Notes: generated by a model not told the origin, from the sequence alone. 64,000 nucleotides of DNA from Streptomyces sp. NRRL F-5123 (GCF_000721495.1 NZ_JOHY01000025.1:25297-89296), one strand, 5' to 3'. Shown: positions 15,732-26,281, counted from the stretch's first letter. Program-made: numbers and translations.

Positions 15732-15767
15732 GTAACACACCCGACTTCTTCGTCACCGCGGCGAAAC
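15732..15767 (+). promoter_or_regulatory. Probable GlnR binding site upstream of amtB
   Basis: GTAAC-6-GACTT at 15732-15747 and GTCAC-6-GAAAC at 15752-15767 match the repeating half-sites of streptomycete GlnR boxes (GTnAC-n6-GAAAC). The second pair is perfect, while the first is degenerate and shifted (start-to-start 20 bases; 22 is usual). The site lies about 100 bases before the amtB start. GlnR is known to activate amtB-glnK-glnD under nitrogen limitation in S. coelicolor. Confidence 0.7.
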
Positions 15768-15869
15768 ACCGTACGGCATCGGCGGAAACCCGGCTCGGCC
15801 AATCTCATGGCGAAAACCGGCCCACCCTGCACAGCCCGTTCGGGCCGTTCGGACGACGAGGAGACGCCG

Positions 15870-17542
<1,673 letters not shown>

Positions 17543-17567
17543 CCCCCGAACCAGCGCTGGAGAACGA

Positions 17568-19997
17568 GTGACCGACAGCGTCGAAGCGCAGGACGACAGT
17601 TACGCGGCGGCCCGGCTGCGCCTCCTCACCCAGGAGGCGCGGTCCGGGCCGCCGCGCCGTGCCGAGCTCGCGGCCCTCACCGACCGCTGGCTCGCCGGCC
17701 TCGCCGGCGCCGCCGCCGAGGCCACCGGCGCCACCGGCTGGGCGCTGCTCGCCGTGGGCGGCTACGGCCGCGGGGAGCTCTCCCCGCGCAGCGACCTGGA
17801 CCTGGTGCTGCTGCACGACTCCGAACGCTCCGTCGGCGCCTTCGCCGACCGGCTCTGGTACCCGGTGTGGGACCTCGGCCTCGCCCTCGACCACTCCGTA
17901 CGCACCCCCGACGAGGCCCGCAAGGCAGCCGCCGACGACCTCAAGGTGCAGCTCGGCCTGCTCGACGCCCGCCACCTGGCCGGCGACCCCGCGCTCGGCT
18001 CCGCGCTGCGCAGCAGCGTGCTCGCCGACTGGCGCAACCAGGCCCCCAAACGGCTGCCCGCCCTGCGCGAGCTGTGCCAGGAGCGCGCCGAGCGCCAGGG
18101 CGAGCTGTCCTACCTGCTGGAACCCGACCTCAAGGAGGCCCGCGGCGGCCTGCGGGACGCCACCGCGCTGCGTGCCGTCGCCGCCTCCTGGCTCGCCGAC
18201 GCCCCCCGCGACGGCCTGGAGCAGGCCCGCACCCGGCTGCTCGACACCCGCGACGCCCTCCACCTCGTGACCGGCCGCGCCACCGACCGGCTCGCCCTCC
18301 AGGAGCAGGACCAGGTCGCCGCCGCCCTCGGGCTGCTGGACGCCGACGCGCTGCTGCGCCAGGTCTACGAGGCCGCCCGCCGCATCTCCTACGCCTCCGA
18401 CGTCACCTGGCGCGAGGTCGCCCGGGTGCTCAAGGCCCGCGAGTCCCGCCCCCGCCGCCGGCTGCTCGGCCGCGGCCGGACCACCCCCGCCGCGGGCGTG
18501 CCCGAGCGCGTACCGCTGGCCGAGGGCGTCGTGGAGCAGGAGGGCGAGGCGGTGCTCGCGCTCGCCGCCAAGCCCGACCGCGACCCGGTCCTGCCGCTGC
18601 GGGCCGCCGCGGCCGCCGCGCAGGCGGGCCTGCCGCTGTCGCCGCACGCGGTGCGCCGGCTCGCCGCCGCCGCGCGGCCGCTGCCCGTACCGTGGCCGGC
18701 CGAGGCCCGCGAGCAGCTGCTGACGCTGCTGGGCGCGGGGGAGTCCACGGTGCAGGTGTGGGAGGCGCTGGAGGCCGAGGGCCTGGTCACCCGGCTGCTG
18801 CCGGACTGGGAGCGGGTGCACTGCCGCCCGCAGCGCAACGCGGTGCACCGCTTCACCGTGGACCGGCACCTGGTCGAGACCGCGGTGCAGGCCGCCGGGC
18901 TCACCCGCCGGGTCGGCCGCCCCGACCTGCTGCTGACCGCGGCGCTGCTGCACGACATCGGCAAGGGCTGGCCCGGCGACCACAGCGAGGCCGGTGAGGT
19001 CATCGCACGCGACGTCGCGACCCGTATCGGCTTCTCAGCCGCCGACGCCGAGACGCTCGCGCTGCTGGTCCGCCACCACCTGCTGCTCATCGACACCGCG
19101 ACCCGGCGCGACCTGGACGACCCGGAGACCGTCCGCACGGTCGCCGCGACCGTCCGCGACACCTCCACCCTGGAACTCCTCGCGGCGCTCACCGAGGCCG
19201 ACGCGCTCGCCACCGGGCCCGCCGCCTGGAGCACCTGGCGGGCCTCGCTGCTCGCCGAACTGGTCGACCGGGTGGCGGGCGCGCTGGACACCGGGGCGGT
19301 CCCGGAGGCCGCCGAGCGCGAGTCCACCGCGGAGGAGGAACGGCTCGCCGTCGAGGCCGCGCGCACCGGCGGCCCGGTGCTGGCGCTGCGCGCGCACGCC
19401 GAGGCCGACGCCGAGGGCGAGGCCCCGCACGAGGCGCTGGGCGTGGAGCTGCTGCTCGCGGTGCCGGACCGCCCCGCGCTGCTGGCCCTGGCCGCCGGCG
19501 TGCTGGCGCTGCACCGGCTCGGCGTACGGGCGGCGGACCTGCGGGCCGTCGACCCGGTGGGGGAGGGGCAGATCGCGCTGATGACCTGGCGCGTCTCGGC
19601 GGAGTACGGCGCCCTGCCGGAGGCCGCGCGGCTGCGCGCGGACCTGGCCCGCGCCTTCGACGGCACCCTCGACATCGAGGCCCGGCTCGCCGAGCGCGAG
19701 GCCGCCTACCCGCGGCGGCGCGGCATCACCCCGCCGCCGCCCCGGGTCACGGTGGCGCCCGGCCACACCTCGCAGACCGCCACCGTGATCGAGGTCCGCG
19801 CCCACGACGCCCCCGGACTGCTGCACCGCATCGGCCTCGCCCTGACCGCCACGGGCGTCACCGTGCGCTCCGCCCGTATCTCCACGCTGGGCGCGAACGC
19901 CGTGGACGCCTTCTACGTCGTCGGCAAGGACGGCAAGGCACTGCCCCCGCACCGCGCCGCCGAGACCGCCCGCCAACTGGAGGCGGCGCTGCGCTGA
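17568..19997 (+). CDS. glnD: PII adenylyltransferase/deadenylylase GlnD
   Basis: 809-residue enzyme that modifies GlnK. The nucleotidyltransferase motif GGYGRGELSPRSDLDLVLLHD is split around residues 64-84, with catalytic Asp pair DLDL. An HD domain follows with LLHDIGKGWPGDHS near 461 for the removal reaction. The C-terminal 75 residues hold an ACT domain (EVRAHDAPGLLHRIGLAL). In Streptomyces GlnD adds AMP to GlnK, based on published work in S. coelicolor; the sequence alone does not distinguish AMP from UMP transfer. The gene is Ala/Arg-rich but uninterrupted. GTG 17568 has GGAGAACGA before it. Confidence 0.95.
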   Translation: MTDSVEAQDDSYAAARLRLLTQEARSGPPRRAELAALTDRWLAGLAGAAAEATGATGWALLAVGGYGRGELSPRSDLDLVLLHDSERSVGAFADRLWYPVWDLGLALDHSVRTPDEARKAAADDLKVQLGLLDARHLAGDPALGSALRSSVLADWRNQAPKRLPALRELCQERAERQGELSYLLEPDLKEARGGLRDATALRAVAASWLADAPRDGLEQARTRLLDTRDALHLVTGRATDRLALQEQDQVAAALGLLDADALLRQVYEAARRISYASDVTWREVARVLKARESRPRRRLLGRGRTTPAAGVPERVPLAEGVVEQEGEAVLALAAKPDRDPVLPLRAAAAAAQAGLPLSPHAVRRLAAAARPLPVPWPAEAREQLLTLLGAGESTVQVWEALEAEGLVTRLLPDWERVHCRPQRNAVHRFTVDRHLVETAVQAAGLTRRVGRPDLLLTAALLHDIGKGWPGDHSEAGEVIARDVATRIGFSAADAETLALLVRHHLLLIDTATRRDLDDPETVRTVAATVRDTSTLELLAALTEADALATGPAAWSTWRASLLAELVDRVAGALDTGAVPEAAERESTAEEERLAVEAARTGGPVLALRAHAEADAEGEAPHEALGVELLLAVPDRPALLALAAGVLALHRLGVRAADLRAVDPVGEGQIALMTWRVSAEYGALPEAARLRADLARAFDGTLDIEARLAEREAAYPRRRGITPPPPRVTVAPGHTSQTATVIEVRAHDAPGLLHRIGLALTATGVTVRSARISTLGANAVDAFYVVGKDGKALPPHRAAETARQLEAALR

Positions 19998-20022
19998 GCG
20001 CCCGCCGCGCACGTGGGGTGTC

Positions 20023-20055
20023 GCCCTCGCCCGCCGTAATCCGGTGGGCGAGGGC
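20023..20055 (+). terminator. Hairpin after glnD
   Basis: GCCCTCGCCC (20023-20032) pairs with GGGCGAGGGC (20046-20055), a perfect 10-bp stem with a 13-base loop, 26 bases beyond the glnD stop. It probably ends the amtB operon before ffh. Confidence 0.65.
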
Positions 20056-20128
20056 CCGATGCCGTCCGGGCCGGATACCCTGGAAGGCGATCGTCTCCCG
20101 CCCCCTGACCCGAGGATCTGCAGCCACC

Positions 20129-21688
20129 GTGTTCGATACGCTCTCCGACCGCCTCGCAGCGACGTTCAAGAACCTCCGGGGCAAGGGCCGGCTGTCCGAG
20201 GCGGACATCGACGCCACGATGCGCGAGATCCGCATCGCCCTGCTGGAAGCCGACGTCGCCCTGCCCGTGGTGCGGGCCTTCGTCGCGAGCGTCAAGCAGC
20301 GCGCGACCGGCGCCGAGGTGTCCCAGGCGCTCAATCCGGCGCAGCAGGTCATCAAGGTCGTCAACGAGGAACTCGTCGGCATCCTCGGCGGCGAGACCCG
20401 GCGGCTGCGCTTCGCCAAGCAGCCACCGACGGTGATCATGCTCGCGGGCCTCCAGGGCGCGGGCAAGACCACCCTGGCGGGCAAGCTCGGCCGCTGGCTC
20501 AAGGGCCAGGGCCACACCCCGCTGCTGGTCGCGTGCGACCTCCAGCGGCCGAACGCGGTGAACCAGCTCAGCGTCGTCGCCGAGCGCGCGGGCGTCGCGG
20601 TCTTCGCGCCCGAGCCGGGCAACGGCGTCGGCGACCCGGTCAAGGTCGCGCAGGACTCCATCGAGTACGCGAAGACGCAGCAGTACGACATCGTCGTCGT
20701 CGACACCGCCGGCCGCCTCGGTGTCGACCAGGAGATGATGCAGCAGGCCGCGGACATCCGTGACGCGGTCCGCCCGGACGAGATCCTCTTCGTCGTCGAC
20801 GCGATGATCGGCCAGGACGCGGTCAACACCGCCGAGGCCTTCCGCGACGGTGTCGGCTTCGACGGTGTGGTCCTGTCCAAGCTCGACGGCGACGCGCGCG
20901 GCGGCGCGGCCCTGTCGATCGTGCACGTCACCGGCAAGCAGATCATGTTCGCGTCGAACGGCGAGAAGCTCGACGACTTCGACGCGTTCCACCCGGACCG
21001 GATGGCGTCCCGGATCCTGGGCATGGGCGACGTGCTGTCGCTGATCGAGAAGGCCGAGCAGACCTTCAGCCAGGCCGAGGCCGAGAAGATGGCGGCCAAG
21101 CTGGCGAAGGGCCCCAAGGAGTTCACGCTCGACGACTTCCTGGCCCAGATGGAGCAGGTCCGCAAGATGGGCTCGATCTCCAAGCTGCTCGGCATGCTGC
21201 CGGGCATGGGCCAGATCAAGGACCAGATCAACAACCTCGACGAGAAGGACGTGGACCGCACGGCCGCGATCATCAAGTCGATGACGCCGGGCGAGCGCGC
21301 CGACCCGCACATCATCAACGGCTCGCGCCGGGCCCGTATCGCCAAGGGCTCGGGTGTCGAGGTCAGCGCGGTCAAGAGCCTGGTCGAGCGGTTCTTCGAG
21401 GCGCGCAAGATGATGTCGCGGATGGCGCAGGGCGGCGGCATGCCGGGCATGCCGGGGATCCCCGGCATGGGCGGCGGGCCCGGGCGGCAGAAGAAGCAGC
21501 AGAAGCAGGCCAAGGGGCGCCGGCAGTCCGGCAACCCGATGAAGCGCAAGGCCGAGGAGGCCGCCGCGGCGGCCCGCCGCGAGGAGCAGCAGAACCAGGG
21601 CCCGGGCCAGGACGGCGGTCCGTTCGGCCTGCCGGGCGGCGGCCAGGACTTCGAACTGCCCGACGAGTTCAAGAAGTTCATGGGCTGA
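20129..21688 (+). CDS. ffh: Signal recognition particle protein Ffh
   Basis: Ffh binds 4.5S RNA and hydrophobic signal sequences and delivers ribosomes to FtsY. The 519-residue product has an N-terminal four-helix domain (FDTLSDRLAATFKNLRGKG), the G domain with GLQGAGKTT near 107, DLQRPNAVNQL, DTAGRLGVDQEMM and SKLDGDARGG, and an M domain with Met-rich helices. The C-terminal tail is Gly/Met/Gln-rich (GMPGMPGIPGMGGGP), longer than in E. coli but typical of streptomycetes. GTG 20129 gives the family N-terminus; the in-frame upstream extension overlaps the glnD terminator. Confidence 0.97.
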   Translation: MFDTLSDRLAATFKNLRGKGRLSEADIDATMREIRIALLEADVALPVVRAFVASVKQRATGAEVSQALNPAQQVIKVVNEELVGILGGETRRLRFAKQPPTVIMLAGLQGAGKTTLAGKLGRWLKGQGHTPLLVACDLQRPNAVNQLSVVAERAGVAVFAPEPGNGVGDPVKVAQDSIEYAKTQQYDIVVVDTAGRLGVDQEMMQQAADIRDAVRPDEILFVVDAMIGQDAVNTAEAFRDGVGFDGVVLSKLDGDARGGAALSIVHVTGKQIMFASNGEKLDDFDAFHPDRMASRILGMGDVLSLIEKAEQTFSQAEAEKMAAKLAKGPKEFTLDDFLAQMEQVRKMGSISKLLGMLPGMGQIKDQINNLDEKDVDRTAAIIKSMTPGERADPHIINGSRRARIAKGSGVEVSAVKSLVERFFEARKMMSRMAQGGGMPGMPGIPGMGGGPGRQKKQQKQAKGRRQSGNPMKRKAEEAAAAARREEQQNQGPGQDGGPFGLPGGGQDFELPDEFKKFMG

Positions 21689-21744
21689 TCCAGGAAGTTC
21701 CCGGGCCGGCCGCGGTCCCGCGCGGGGCCGGGGATGATGGACGC

Positions 21745-22263
21745 ATGCGCGTATCGATCAGAGAGCCCAGGCCCAGTGACGTCGAGGCCCACCGAGCGGC
21801 GGTGCTGCGCTCGGTGGAGCACCTCAGCCCGTGGAATCCGGTGGAGCCGGACGGGCTGCCGGACCTGCTGCGGCGGCAGGGCCCCGGGCTGCGCACGTTC
21901 CTGGTCCTCGACGACGAGGACGGCGGCATCGTCGGCAAGTGCAACGTCGCCAACATCGTGCTGGCGCGCTTCCGCAACGGCGCCCTCGGCTACGACAGCT
22001 ACGTGCCCTACAACGGCACCGGGCGGATGACCGAGGGCCTGCTCCAGATCGTCGACCGCTGCTTCACGGCGGAGGCGGCGGGCGGCCTCGGGCTGCACCG
22101 GCTGGAGATCAGCGTCCAGCCGGACAACGTCCGCTCCATCGCCATGGCCAAGCGGCTCGGCTTCCGGCACGAGGGCTTCTCGCCGCGGATGCTCTACATC
22201 AACGACGCCTGGCGGGACCACGAGCGCTTCGCCCTGACGGTCGAGGAGTGGCCGGGGCTGTAG
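21745..22263 (+). CDS. GNAT family N-acetyltransferase (RimJ/RimL type)
   Basis: 172-residue acetyl-CoA-dependent acetyltransferase. The start VSIREPRPSDVEAHRAAVLRS is followed by a core strand GKCNVANIV, the region YVPYNGTGRMTEGLLQIVDRC (a Gly-rich acetyl-CoA pyrophosphate loop) and the late motif VQPDNVRSIAMAKRLGFRHEG that defines RimJ/RimL-like enzymes. The target (ribosomal protein N-terminus, other protein or small molecule) cannot be deduced. It runs convergently with the DUF402 gene, with a 67-base gap. Confidence 0.88.
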   Translation: MRVSIREPRPSDVEAHRAAVLRSVEHLSPWNPVEPDGLPDLLRRQGPGLRTFLVLDDEDGGIVGKCNVANIVLARFRNGALGYDSYVPYNGTGRMTEGLLQIVDRCFTAEAAGGLGLHRLEISVQPDNVRSIAMAKRLGFRHEGFSPRMLYINDAWRDHERFALTVEEWPGL

Positions 22264-22330
22264 CGGAAGGGGCCCGGCTCCCGCTGCTGGGGCGCCGGCC
22301 TCCGGTCCGGTCCCGGCCGTGGTCCCGGCC

Positions 22331-22852
22331 TCAGCCGAGCAGCGGTGCGAGCCCGCCCGTGCGGCGGGCCAGCGCCTCCAGTTCGTCCAGCGCGCGCACG
22401 GCCCGCGCCGCGGCGTCCGGGTCGCGCCCCGCGAGCCCGCTCGCGGCGAACTCGTCCTCGTCCAGCCGCAGCACGGTGCCGCCGTCGGCGGACACCCACA
22501 GGTCGAGGTCCAGGTCCTCCGACGTCAGCTCGCCGCCGGCGACGGCCACCGGGCGGGTGATGTCGCAGTACCAGCCCTTGAGCCCGCCCTGCGGGCCGCG
22601 CACCTCCTTGACGGCGAACCAGCGGTCGCGCCAGTAGTGCTCGGTGAAGACGTCACCGGGTGCGAAGGCGACGAAGCCGAAGTCGCGGGTGTGCGGCAGC
22701 GACCAGGGCGCGGTGACGGTCACCCGGACGCCGTCGTCGGCGGTGACGGTCGCGGGGTAGCGGACCTTCTCGCGGCCGGCCTTGACCAGGCGGACGGTGA
22801 CCGGGGTGCCGGGCGGCAGCGGCACGGGGGAGTCGGGCACGGTGGCGGACAT
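22331..22852 (-). CDS. DUF402 family protein (FomD/NtdP-like phosphatase fold)
   Basis: 173-residue protein of the DUF402 superfamily, whose characterised members hydrolyse nucleoside phosphates or the cytidylyl group of fosfomycin intermediates (FomD). Family marks are HYWRDRWFAVKEV, then GWYCDITRPV and the acidic metal-binding run EDLDLDLWVSADG. ATG 22852 starts MSATVPDSPVPLPPG and has a GGTGAGGGC site. The substrate is unknown. The methyltransferase gene lies upstream in the same direction with a 60-base gap, so they may be co-transcribed. Confidence 0.82.
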   Translation of the reverse strand: MSATVPDSPVPLPPGTPVTVRLVKAGREKVRYPATVTADDGVRVTVTAPWSLPHTRDFGFVAFAPGDVFTEHYWRDRWFAVKEVRGPQGGLKGWYCDITRPVAVAGGELTSEDLDLDLWVSADGGTVLRLDEDEFAASGLAGRDPDAAARAVRALDELEALARRTGGLAPLLG

Positions 22853-22912
22853 GCCCTCACCCTCGCGGACGCCGCGCCCGGCGGCCACCGGTTTACCGGC
22901 CCCCGGAGCCGG

Positions 22913-23860
22913 TCAGGCGCGGGCGACCAGGTAGCGGAAGACGTTCTCCATCCGGACCGTGCCGTCCCGGCGCCGGTACGGGTGCAGGGCCTCTGCTAGT
23001 TCCTTCTCCACCTGCTGCGGGTCGGTCGCGGCCACCGCCGAGTCGAACAGCCCCGTCGACAGCAGCCCGCGCACCGCCGCGGCCTGGTCCGGATAGCCGA
23101 ACGGGCAGGCCACCCGCCCCGACCCGTCCGGGTGCAGGCCCGCCTCCGCGGCCAGGTCCTCCAGGTCGTCCCGGCCGCTGAACCGCGGTACGGGGCCGGC
23201 GGGACAGGCGTCCGTGCGGGTGCCTGTGCCTGTGCGGGTGCCTGCGCCTGTGCCTGCGCCGTCCGGGCCGCTGCCGCCGCGGGGTTCGGCGAGCCGGGCG
23301 GCGACCCGCAGCACCGCGGCGGCCGCGCAGCGCTCGGGCGGCCCCCACCCGGCGAGCACCACGGCGCTGCCCTTGCACGCGGTCGCGGCGACGGCGGCCA
23401 GCGCGGGCCGCAGCGCGCCCGCGGGCACCGCCGGGTCGAGGGCGGTGACCACGCCGTACCCCGCGCCGCGCAGCCCGGCGGCGTCCGGCGTGCCGGGGCG
23501 CAGCCGGAACGGCTCGGCAATGTGCGGAGCCTCGGCAGTATGCGCGGGCCCGGCAATGTGCGCCGGCTCGGCAATATGCGCGTCCGCCCGTAATGTGCCG
23601 AGCCGTTCGCGGGCCAGCCGCAGCCGGGCGGGGTCGGTGTCGTATCCGGTGACCACGGCGCCCCGGGCCGCCGCGAGCAGCAGGGCGAGCCCCGAACCGC
23701 AGTTGAGCGCCAGCAGCCGGGTGCCGGGGCCGACGCCGAGCCGCTCGTGCACGGCGTCGTAGAGCGGTACGAGCATGCGCTCCTGGATCTCGGCCCAGTC
23801 GCGTGCCCGGTCGGTGTGTGCCTTCGCAGGCCTGGATCCGCGATAGAGGGTAGGTGCCAT
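22913..23860 (-). CDS. SAM-dependent methyltransferase-like protein with in-frame HIAEP repeats
   Basis: 315-residue protein with a Rossmann methyltransferase core: GPGTRLLALNCGSGLALLLAAA is motif I and VTGYDTDPARLRLARERL is motif II. The start MAPTLYRGSRPAKAHTDRARDWAEIQE and the end RMENVFRYLVARA appear conserved. Two foreign-looking repeat tracts interrupt it: about four HIAEP-type hexapeptides right after motif II, where variable loops occur, and a Gly/Thr/Arg tract (GTGAGTRTGTGTRT) from hexanucleotide repeats. The substrate is unknown. It diverges from proS with a 196-base gap. Confidence 0.8.
   Translation of the reverse strand: MAPTLYRGSRPAKAHTDRARDWAEIQERMLVPLYDAVHERLGVGPGTRLLALNCGSGLALLLAAARGAVVTGYDTDPARLRLARERLGTLRADAHIAEPAHIAGPAHTAEAPHIAEPFRLRPGTPDAAGLRGAGYGVVTALDPAVPAGALRPALAAVAATACKGSAVVLAGWGPPERCAAAAVLRVAARLAEPRGGSGPDGAGTGAGTRTGTGTRTDACPAGPVPRFSGRDDLEDLAAEAGLHPDGSGRVACPFGYPDQAAAVRGLLSTGLFDSAVAATDPQQVEKELAEALHPYRRRDGTVRMENVFRYLVARA
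23511..23600 (-). repeat. 18-bp tandem repeat encoding HIAEP-type hexapeptides
   Basis: Reading on the plus strand, units of 18 bases of the form GGCTCGGCAATGTGC plus three bases repeat about 4.5 times with a few substitutions. On the coding (minus) strand they give HIAEP-A, HIAGP-A, HTAEA-P, HIAEP-F. The same unit, in the same frame, occurs in the thiamine ABC ATPase gene at 48319-48372. Confidence 0.85.
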
Positions 23861-24056
23861 CGAAGCCCCAATCAGCCGCGCTCCGCCGTGAGCCCCCGTG
23901 GGAATGTGTGCCGCCTTCGTCCCCCGAGAGCCAGACAACTGCTGTTTGCGGGCGCCGTCCAGGGGCGGCGGGAGGCGTTTTCGGCCCGTTCCGCACCCGT
24001 CCCCGCGGGCGTAACCGATTCGGAGTCCGACGGCCTCGCCCCGTACCATCGCCTGC

Positions 24057-25469
24057 ATGGCAAAGGCTCCCGTTCTCACCCCCCAGGCGGACGACTTCCC
24101 GCGCTGGTACCAGGATCTGATCAACAAGGCAGAACTGGCCGACAACGGCCCGGTCCGCGGCACCATGGTCATTCGACCGTACGGCTACGGCCTGTGGGAG
24201 CGGATGCAGCAGGACATGGACGCGCGCATCAAGCAGGCGGGTGCGCAGAACGCTTACTTCCCGCTCTTCATCCCGCAGTCCTACCTGGCCCGTGAGGCCG
24301 AGCACGTCGAGGGCTTCGCGCCGGAGCTGGCCGTCGTCACGCACGGCGGTGGCAAGGACCTGGAAGAGCCGGTCGTGGTGCGCCCCACGTCCGAGACGAT
24401 CATCAACGAGTACTTCTCCAAGTGGGTGCAGAGCTACCGGGACCTGCCGCTGCTGATCAACCAGTGGGCGAACGTGGTGCGGTGGGAGATGCGGCCGCGG
24501 CTCTTCCTGCGCACGAGTGAGTTCCTCTGGCAGGAGGGCCACACCGCGCACGCCACGTACGAGGACGCGCGCGACTACGCCGCGAAGATCCACCGCGAGG
24601 TCTACGCGGACTTCATGACCGAGGTGCTGGCGATGGACGTGGTCCTGGGCCGCAAGACGGCCAAGGAGCGCTTCGCCGGGGCCATCAACACCCTCACGCT
24701 CGAAGGCATGATGGGCGACGGCAAGGCCCTGCAGATGGGCACCAGCCACGAGCTGGGCCAGAACTTCGCGAAGGCCTTCCACACCCAGTACCTGTCAGCG
24801 GAAGGCGAGCAGGAGCACGTCTGGCAGACCTCGTGGGGCAGCAGCACCCGCATGGTCGGCGGCCTCATCATGATGCACGGCGACGACAACGGGCTCCGGG
24901 TGCCGCCGCGGCTGGCGCCGGTGCAGGTCGTGGTGCTGGCGATCAAGGGCGACGACGCGGTCGTGGCCAAGGTGCGCGAGGTCGGCGAGACGCTGACGGC
25001 CGCCGGGCTGCGGGTCGTGGTCGACGACCGCACCGACACCCCGTTCGGCCGCCGTGCGGTCGACTGGGAGCTCAAGGGCGTCCCGGCCCGGGTCGAGATC
25101 GGCCCGCGCGACCTGGAGGCCGGCACCGCGATGCTCGCCCGCCGGATCCCCGGGGGCAAGGAGCCGGTCGCGCTGGACGCGCTCGCGGCGCTGCTGCCCG
25201 GGCTGCTGGAGGAGGACCAGGCGCAGCTGCTGCGCGAGTCCCGCGAGCGCCGGGAATCCCGCACTGTGGACGTCACCGGTATCGACGAGGCAGCCGAGGC
25301 CGCGGCCGACGGCTGGGCTCGCATCCCGTGGGCGGATCTCGGTCCCGAGGGCGAGGCGAAGCTCGCCGAGCAGGGCGTTTCGGTGCGCTGCCTGGTCGGC
25401 GCGGACGGCGAGGTGCCGGACGCGGACGACGCGCCGGGCGCGCTGGCGGTCGTGGCGCGGGCCTACTAG
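24057..25469 (+). CDS. proS: Prolyl-tRNA synthetase, archaeal/eukaryotic type
   Basis: 470-residue class II synthetase charging tRNA-Pro. It belongs to the short form without the editing insertion: class II motifs are seen in RPTSETIINEYFSKW, RPRLFLRTSEFLWQEGHTAH (motif 2) and GTSHELGQNFAKAF with WGSSTRMVGGLIMMHGDD (motif 3). An anticodon-binding domain (PVQVVVLAIKG onward) and a C-terminal domain ending in Tyr follow, as usual for this type. TACCAT at 24044-24049 lies 7 bases before ATG 24057, suggesting a leaderless or nearly leaderless transcript; no Shine-Dalgarno is visible. Confidence 0.95.
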   Translation: MAKAPVLTPQADDFPRWYQDLINKAELADNGPVRGTMVIRPYGYGLWERMQQDMDARIKQAGAQNAYFPLFIPQSYLAREAEHVEGFAPELAVVTHGGGKDLEEPVVVRPTSETIINEYFSKWVQSYRDLPLLINQWANVVRWEMRPRLFLRTSEFLWQEGHTAHATYEDARDYAAKIHREVYADFMTEVLAMDVVLGRKTAKERFAGAINTLTLEGMMGDGKALQMGTSHELGQNFAKAFHTQYLSAEGEQEHVWQTSWGSSTRMVGGLIMMHGDDNGLRVPPRLAPVQVVVLAIKGDDAVVAKVREVGETLTAAGLRVVVDDRTDTPFGRRAVDWELKGVPARVEIGPRDLEAGTAMLARRIPGGKEPVALDALAALLPGLLEEDQAQLLRESRERRESRTVDVTGIDEAAEAAADGWARIPWADLGPEGEAKLAEQGVSVRCLVGADGEVPDADDAPGALAVVARAY

Positions 25470-25519
25470 CGTCCGCTGACCGAAAACGCACGTACGTAAT
25501 ACGTGGTTCGTCCGTCCGT

Positions 25520-25562
25520 GGGGCGGGTGCGCAGGTTCCTCACCGTCCTCCGCACCCGCCCC
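25520..25562 (+). terminator. proS terminator
   Basis: GGGGCGGGTGCG (25520-25531) pairs perfectly with CGCACCCGCCCC (25551-25562) around a 19-base loop, 50 bases after the proS stop. Confidence 0.8.
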
Positions 25563-25690
25563 TCGTCATGCCCATCCCATGCGCATCATCCGTCATCATC
25601 CGCACATCAACCGGAACTGACCGATCAGTGCAAATTAATTGGGCTGGCCCGGAATAGGAACACCGGGAGCATCCGGCTCGTTGTCACGGC

Positions 25691-26281
25691 GTGAGCACGA
25701 CACCACCTGTCCTTGCCGCCGAGCTGGCAGTCGCCTGGGCCGACATTCAACGGCACCACCCCGAGCTGCCCGATCTGGCCGCACCCGAATCCCTGATCGG
25801 AGAGTCGTCGTCCGCCTGCGGAACCGAACTCTCCTTCGAGAGGCTGCTGCACGAGGCCGTGCACGGCATCGCCGCGGCCCGCGGCATCCGTGACACCTCG
25901 CGTGCCGGCCGTTATCACAACCGCCGTTTCCTGGCCATCGCCGACGAGATGGGCCTCGACCACGCCGACGAGCCGCACCCCAGCAGCGGCTTCTCCCTCG
26001 TGGTGATGCGCCCGGAGACCCGTAAGCGATATCGGCCGACCATCGAGCGGCTGCAGCGCGCCCTCAAGGCGCACACCGTGGCAACGACCGCCGACACCGC
26101 GCGCTCCTTCCGCGGCCCGGCCGCGCGGCACGGCTCGTCGGGCGGCGGTGTCCGGGTCAAGGCCGTCTGCGACTGCGGGCGCAATGTCCGGGTGGTGCCG
26201 TCCGTGCTGGCCCAGGCGCCCATCATGTGCGGTGCCTGCGGGCAGCCCTTCCGGATCCCCGAGGTCGTGGGTGTCGCCTGA
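25691..26281 (+). CDS. SprT-like zinc metalloprotein (HEAVH) with C-terminal zinc ribbon
   Basis: 196-residue protein of unknown role. [15 protein letters not shown] contains HEAVH, a match to the HExxH zinc protease motif, and is followed by [20 protein letters not shown], where a further zinc ligand is expected in SprT-like folds. The last 40 residues hold CDCG...CGACG, a four-cysteine ribbon. This combination resembles SprT-type DNA-protein crosslink proteases, but the similarity is by motif only. GTG 25691 is the first start after the proS terminator. It precedes rpsP with a 149-base gap containing the rpsP promoter region. Confidence 0.7.
   Translation: MSTTPPVLAAELAVAWADIQRHHPELPDLAAPESLIGESSSACGTELSFERLLHEAVHGIAAARGIRDTSRAGRYHNRRFLAIADEMGLDHADEPHPSSGFSLVVMRPETRKRYRPTIERLQRALKAHTVATTADTARSFRGPAARHGSSGGGVRVKAVCDCGRNVRVVPSVLAQAPIMCGACGQPFRIPEVVGVA

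Noticed and set aside
23511..23600. Regular 18-bp repeats as a CRISPR array
   Set aside because: There are no spacers between units; it is a continuous coding tandem repeat.
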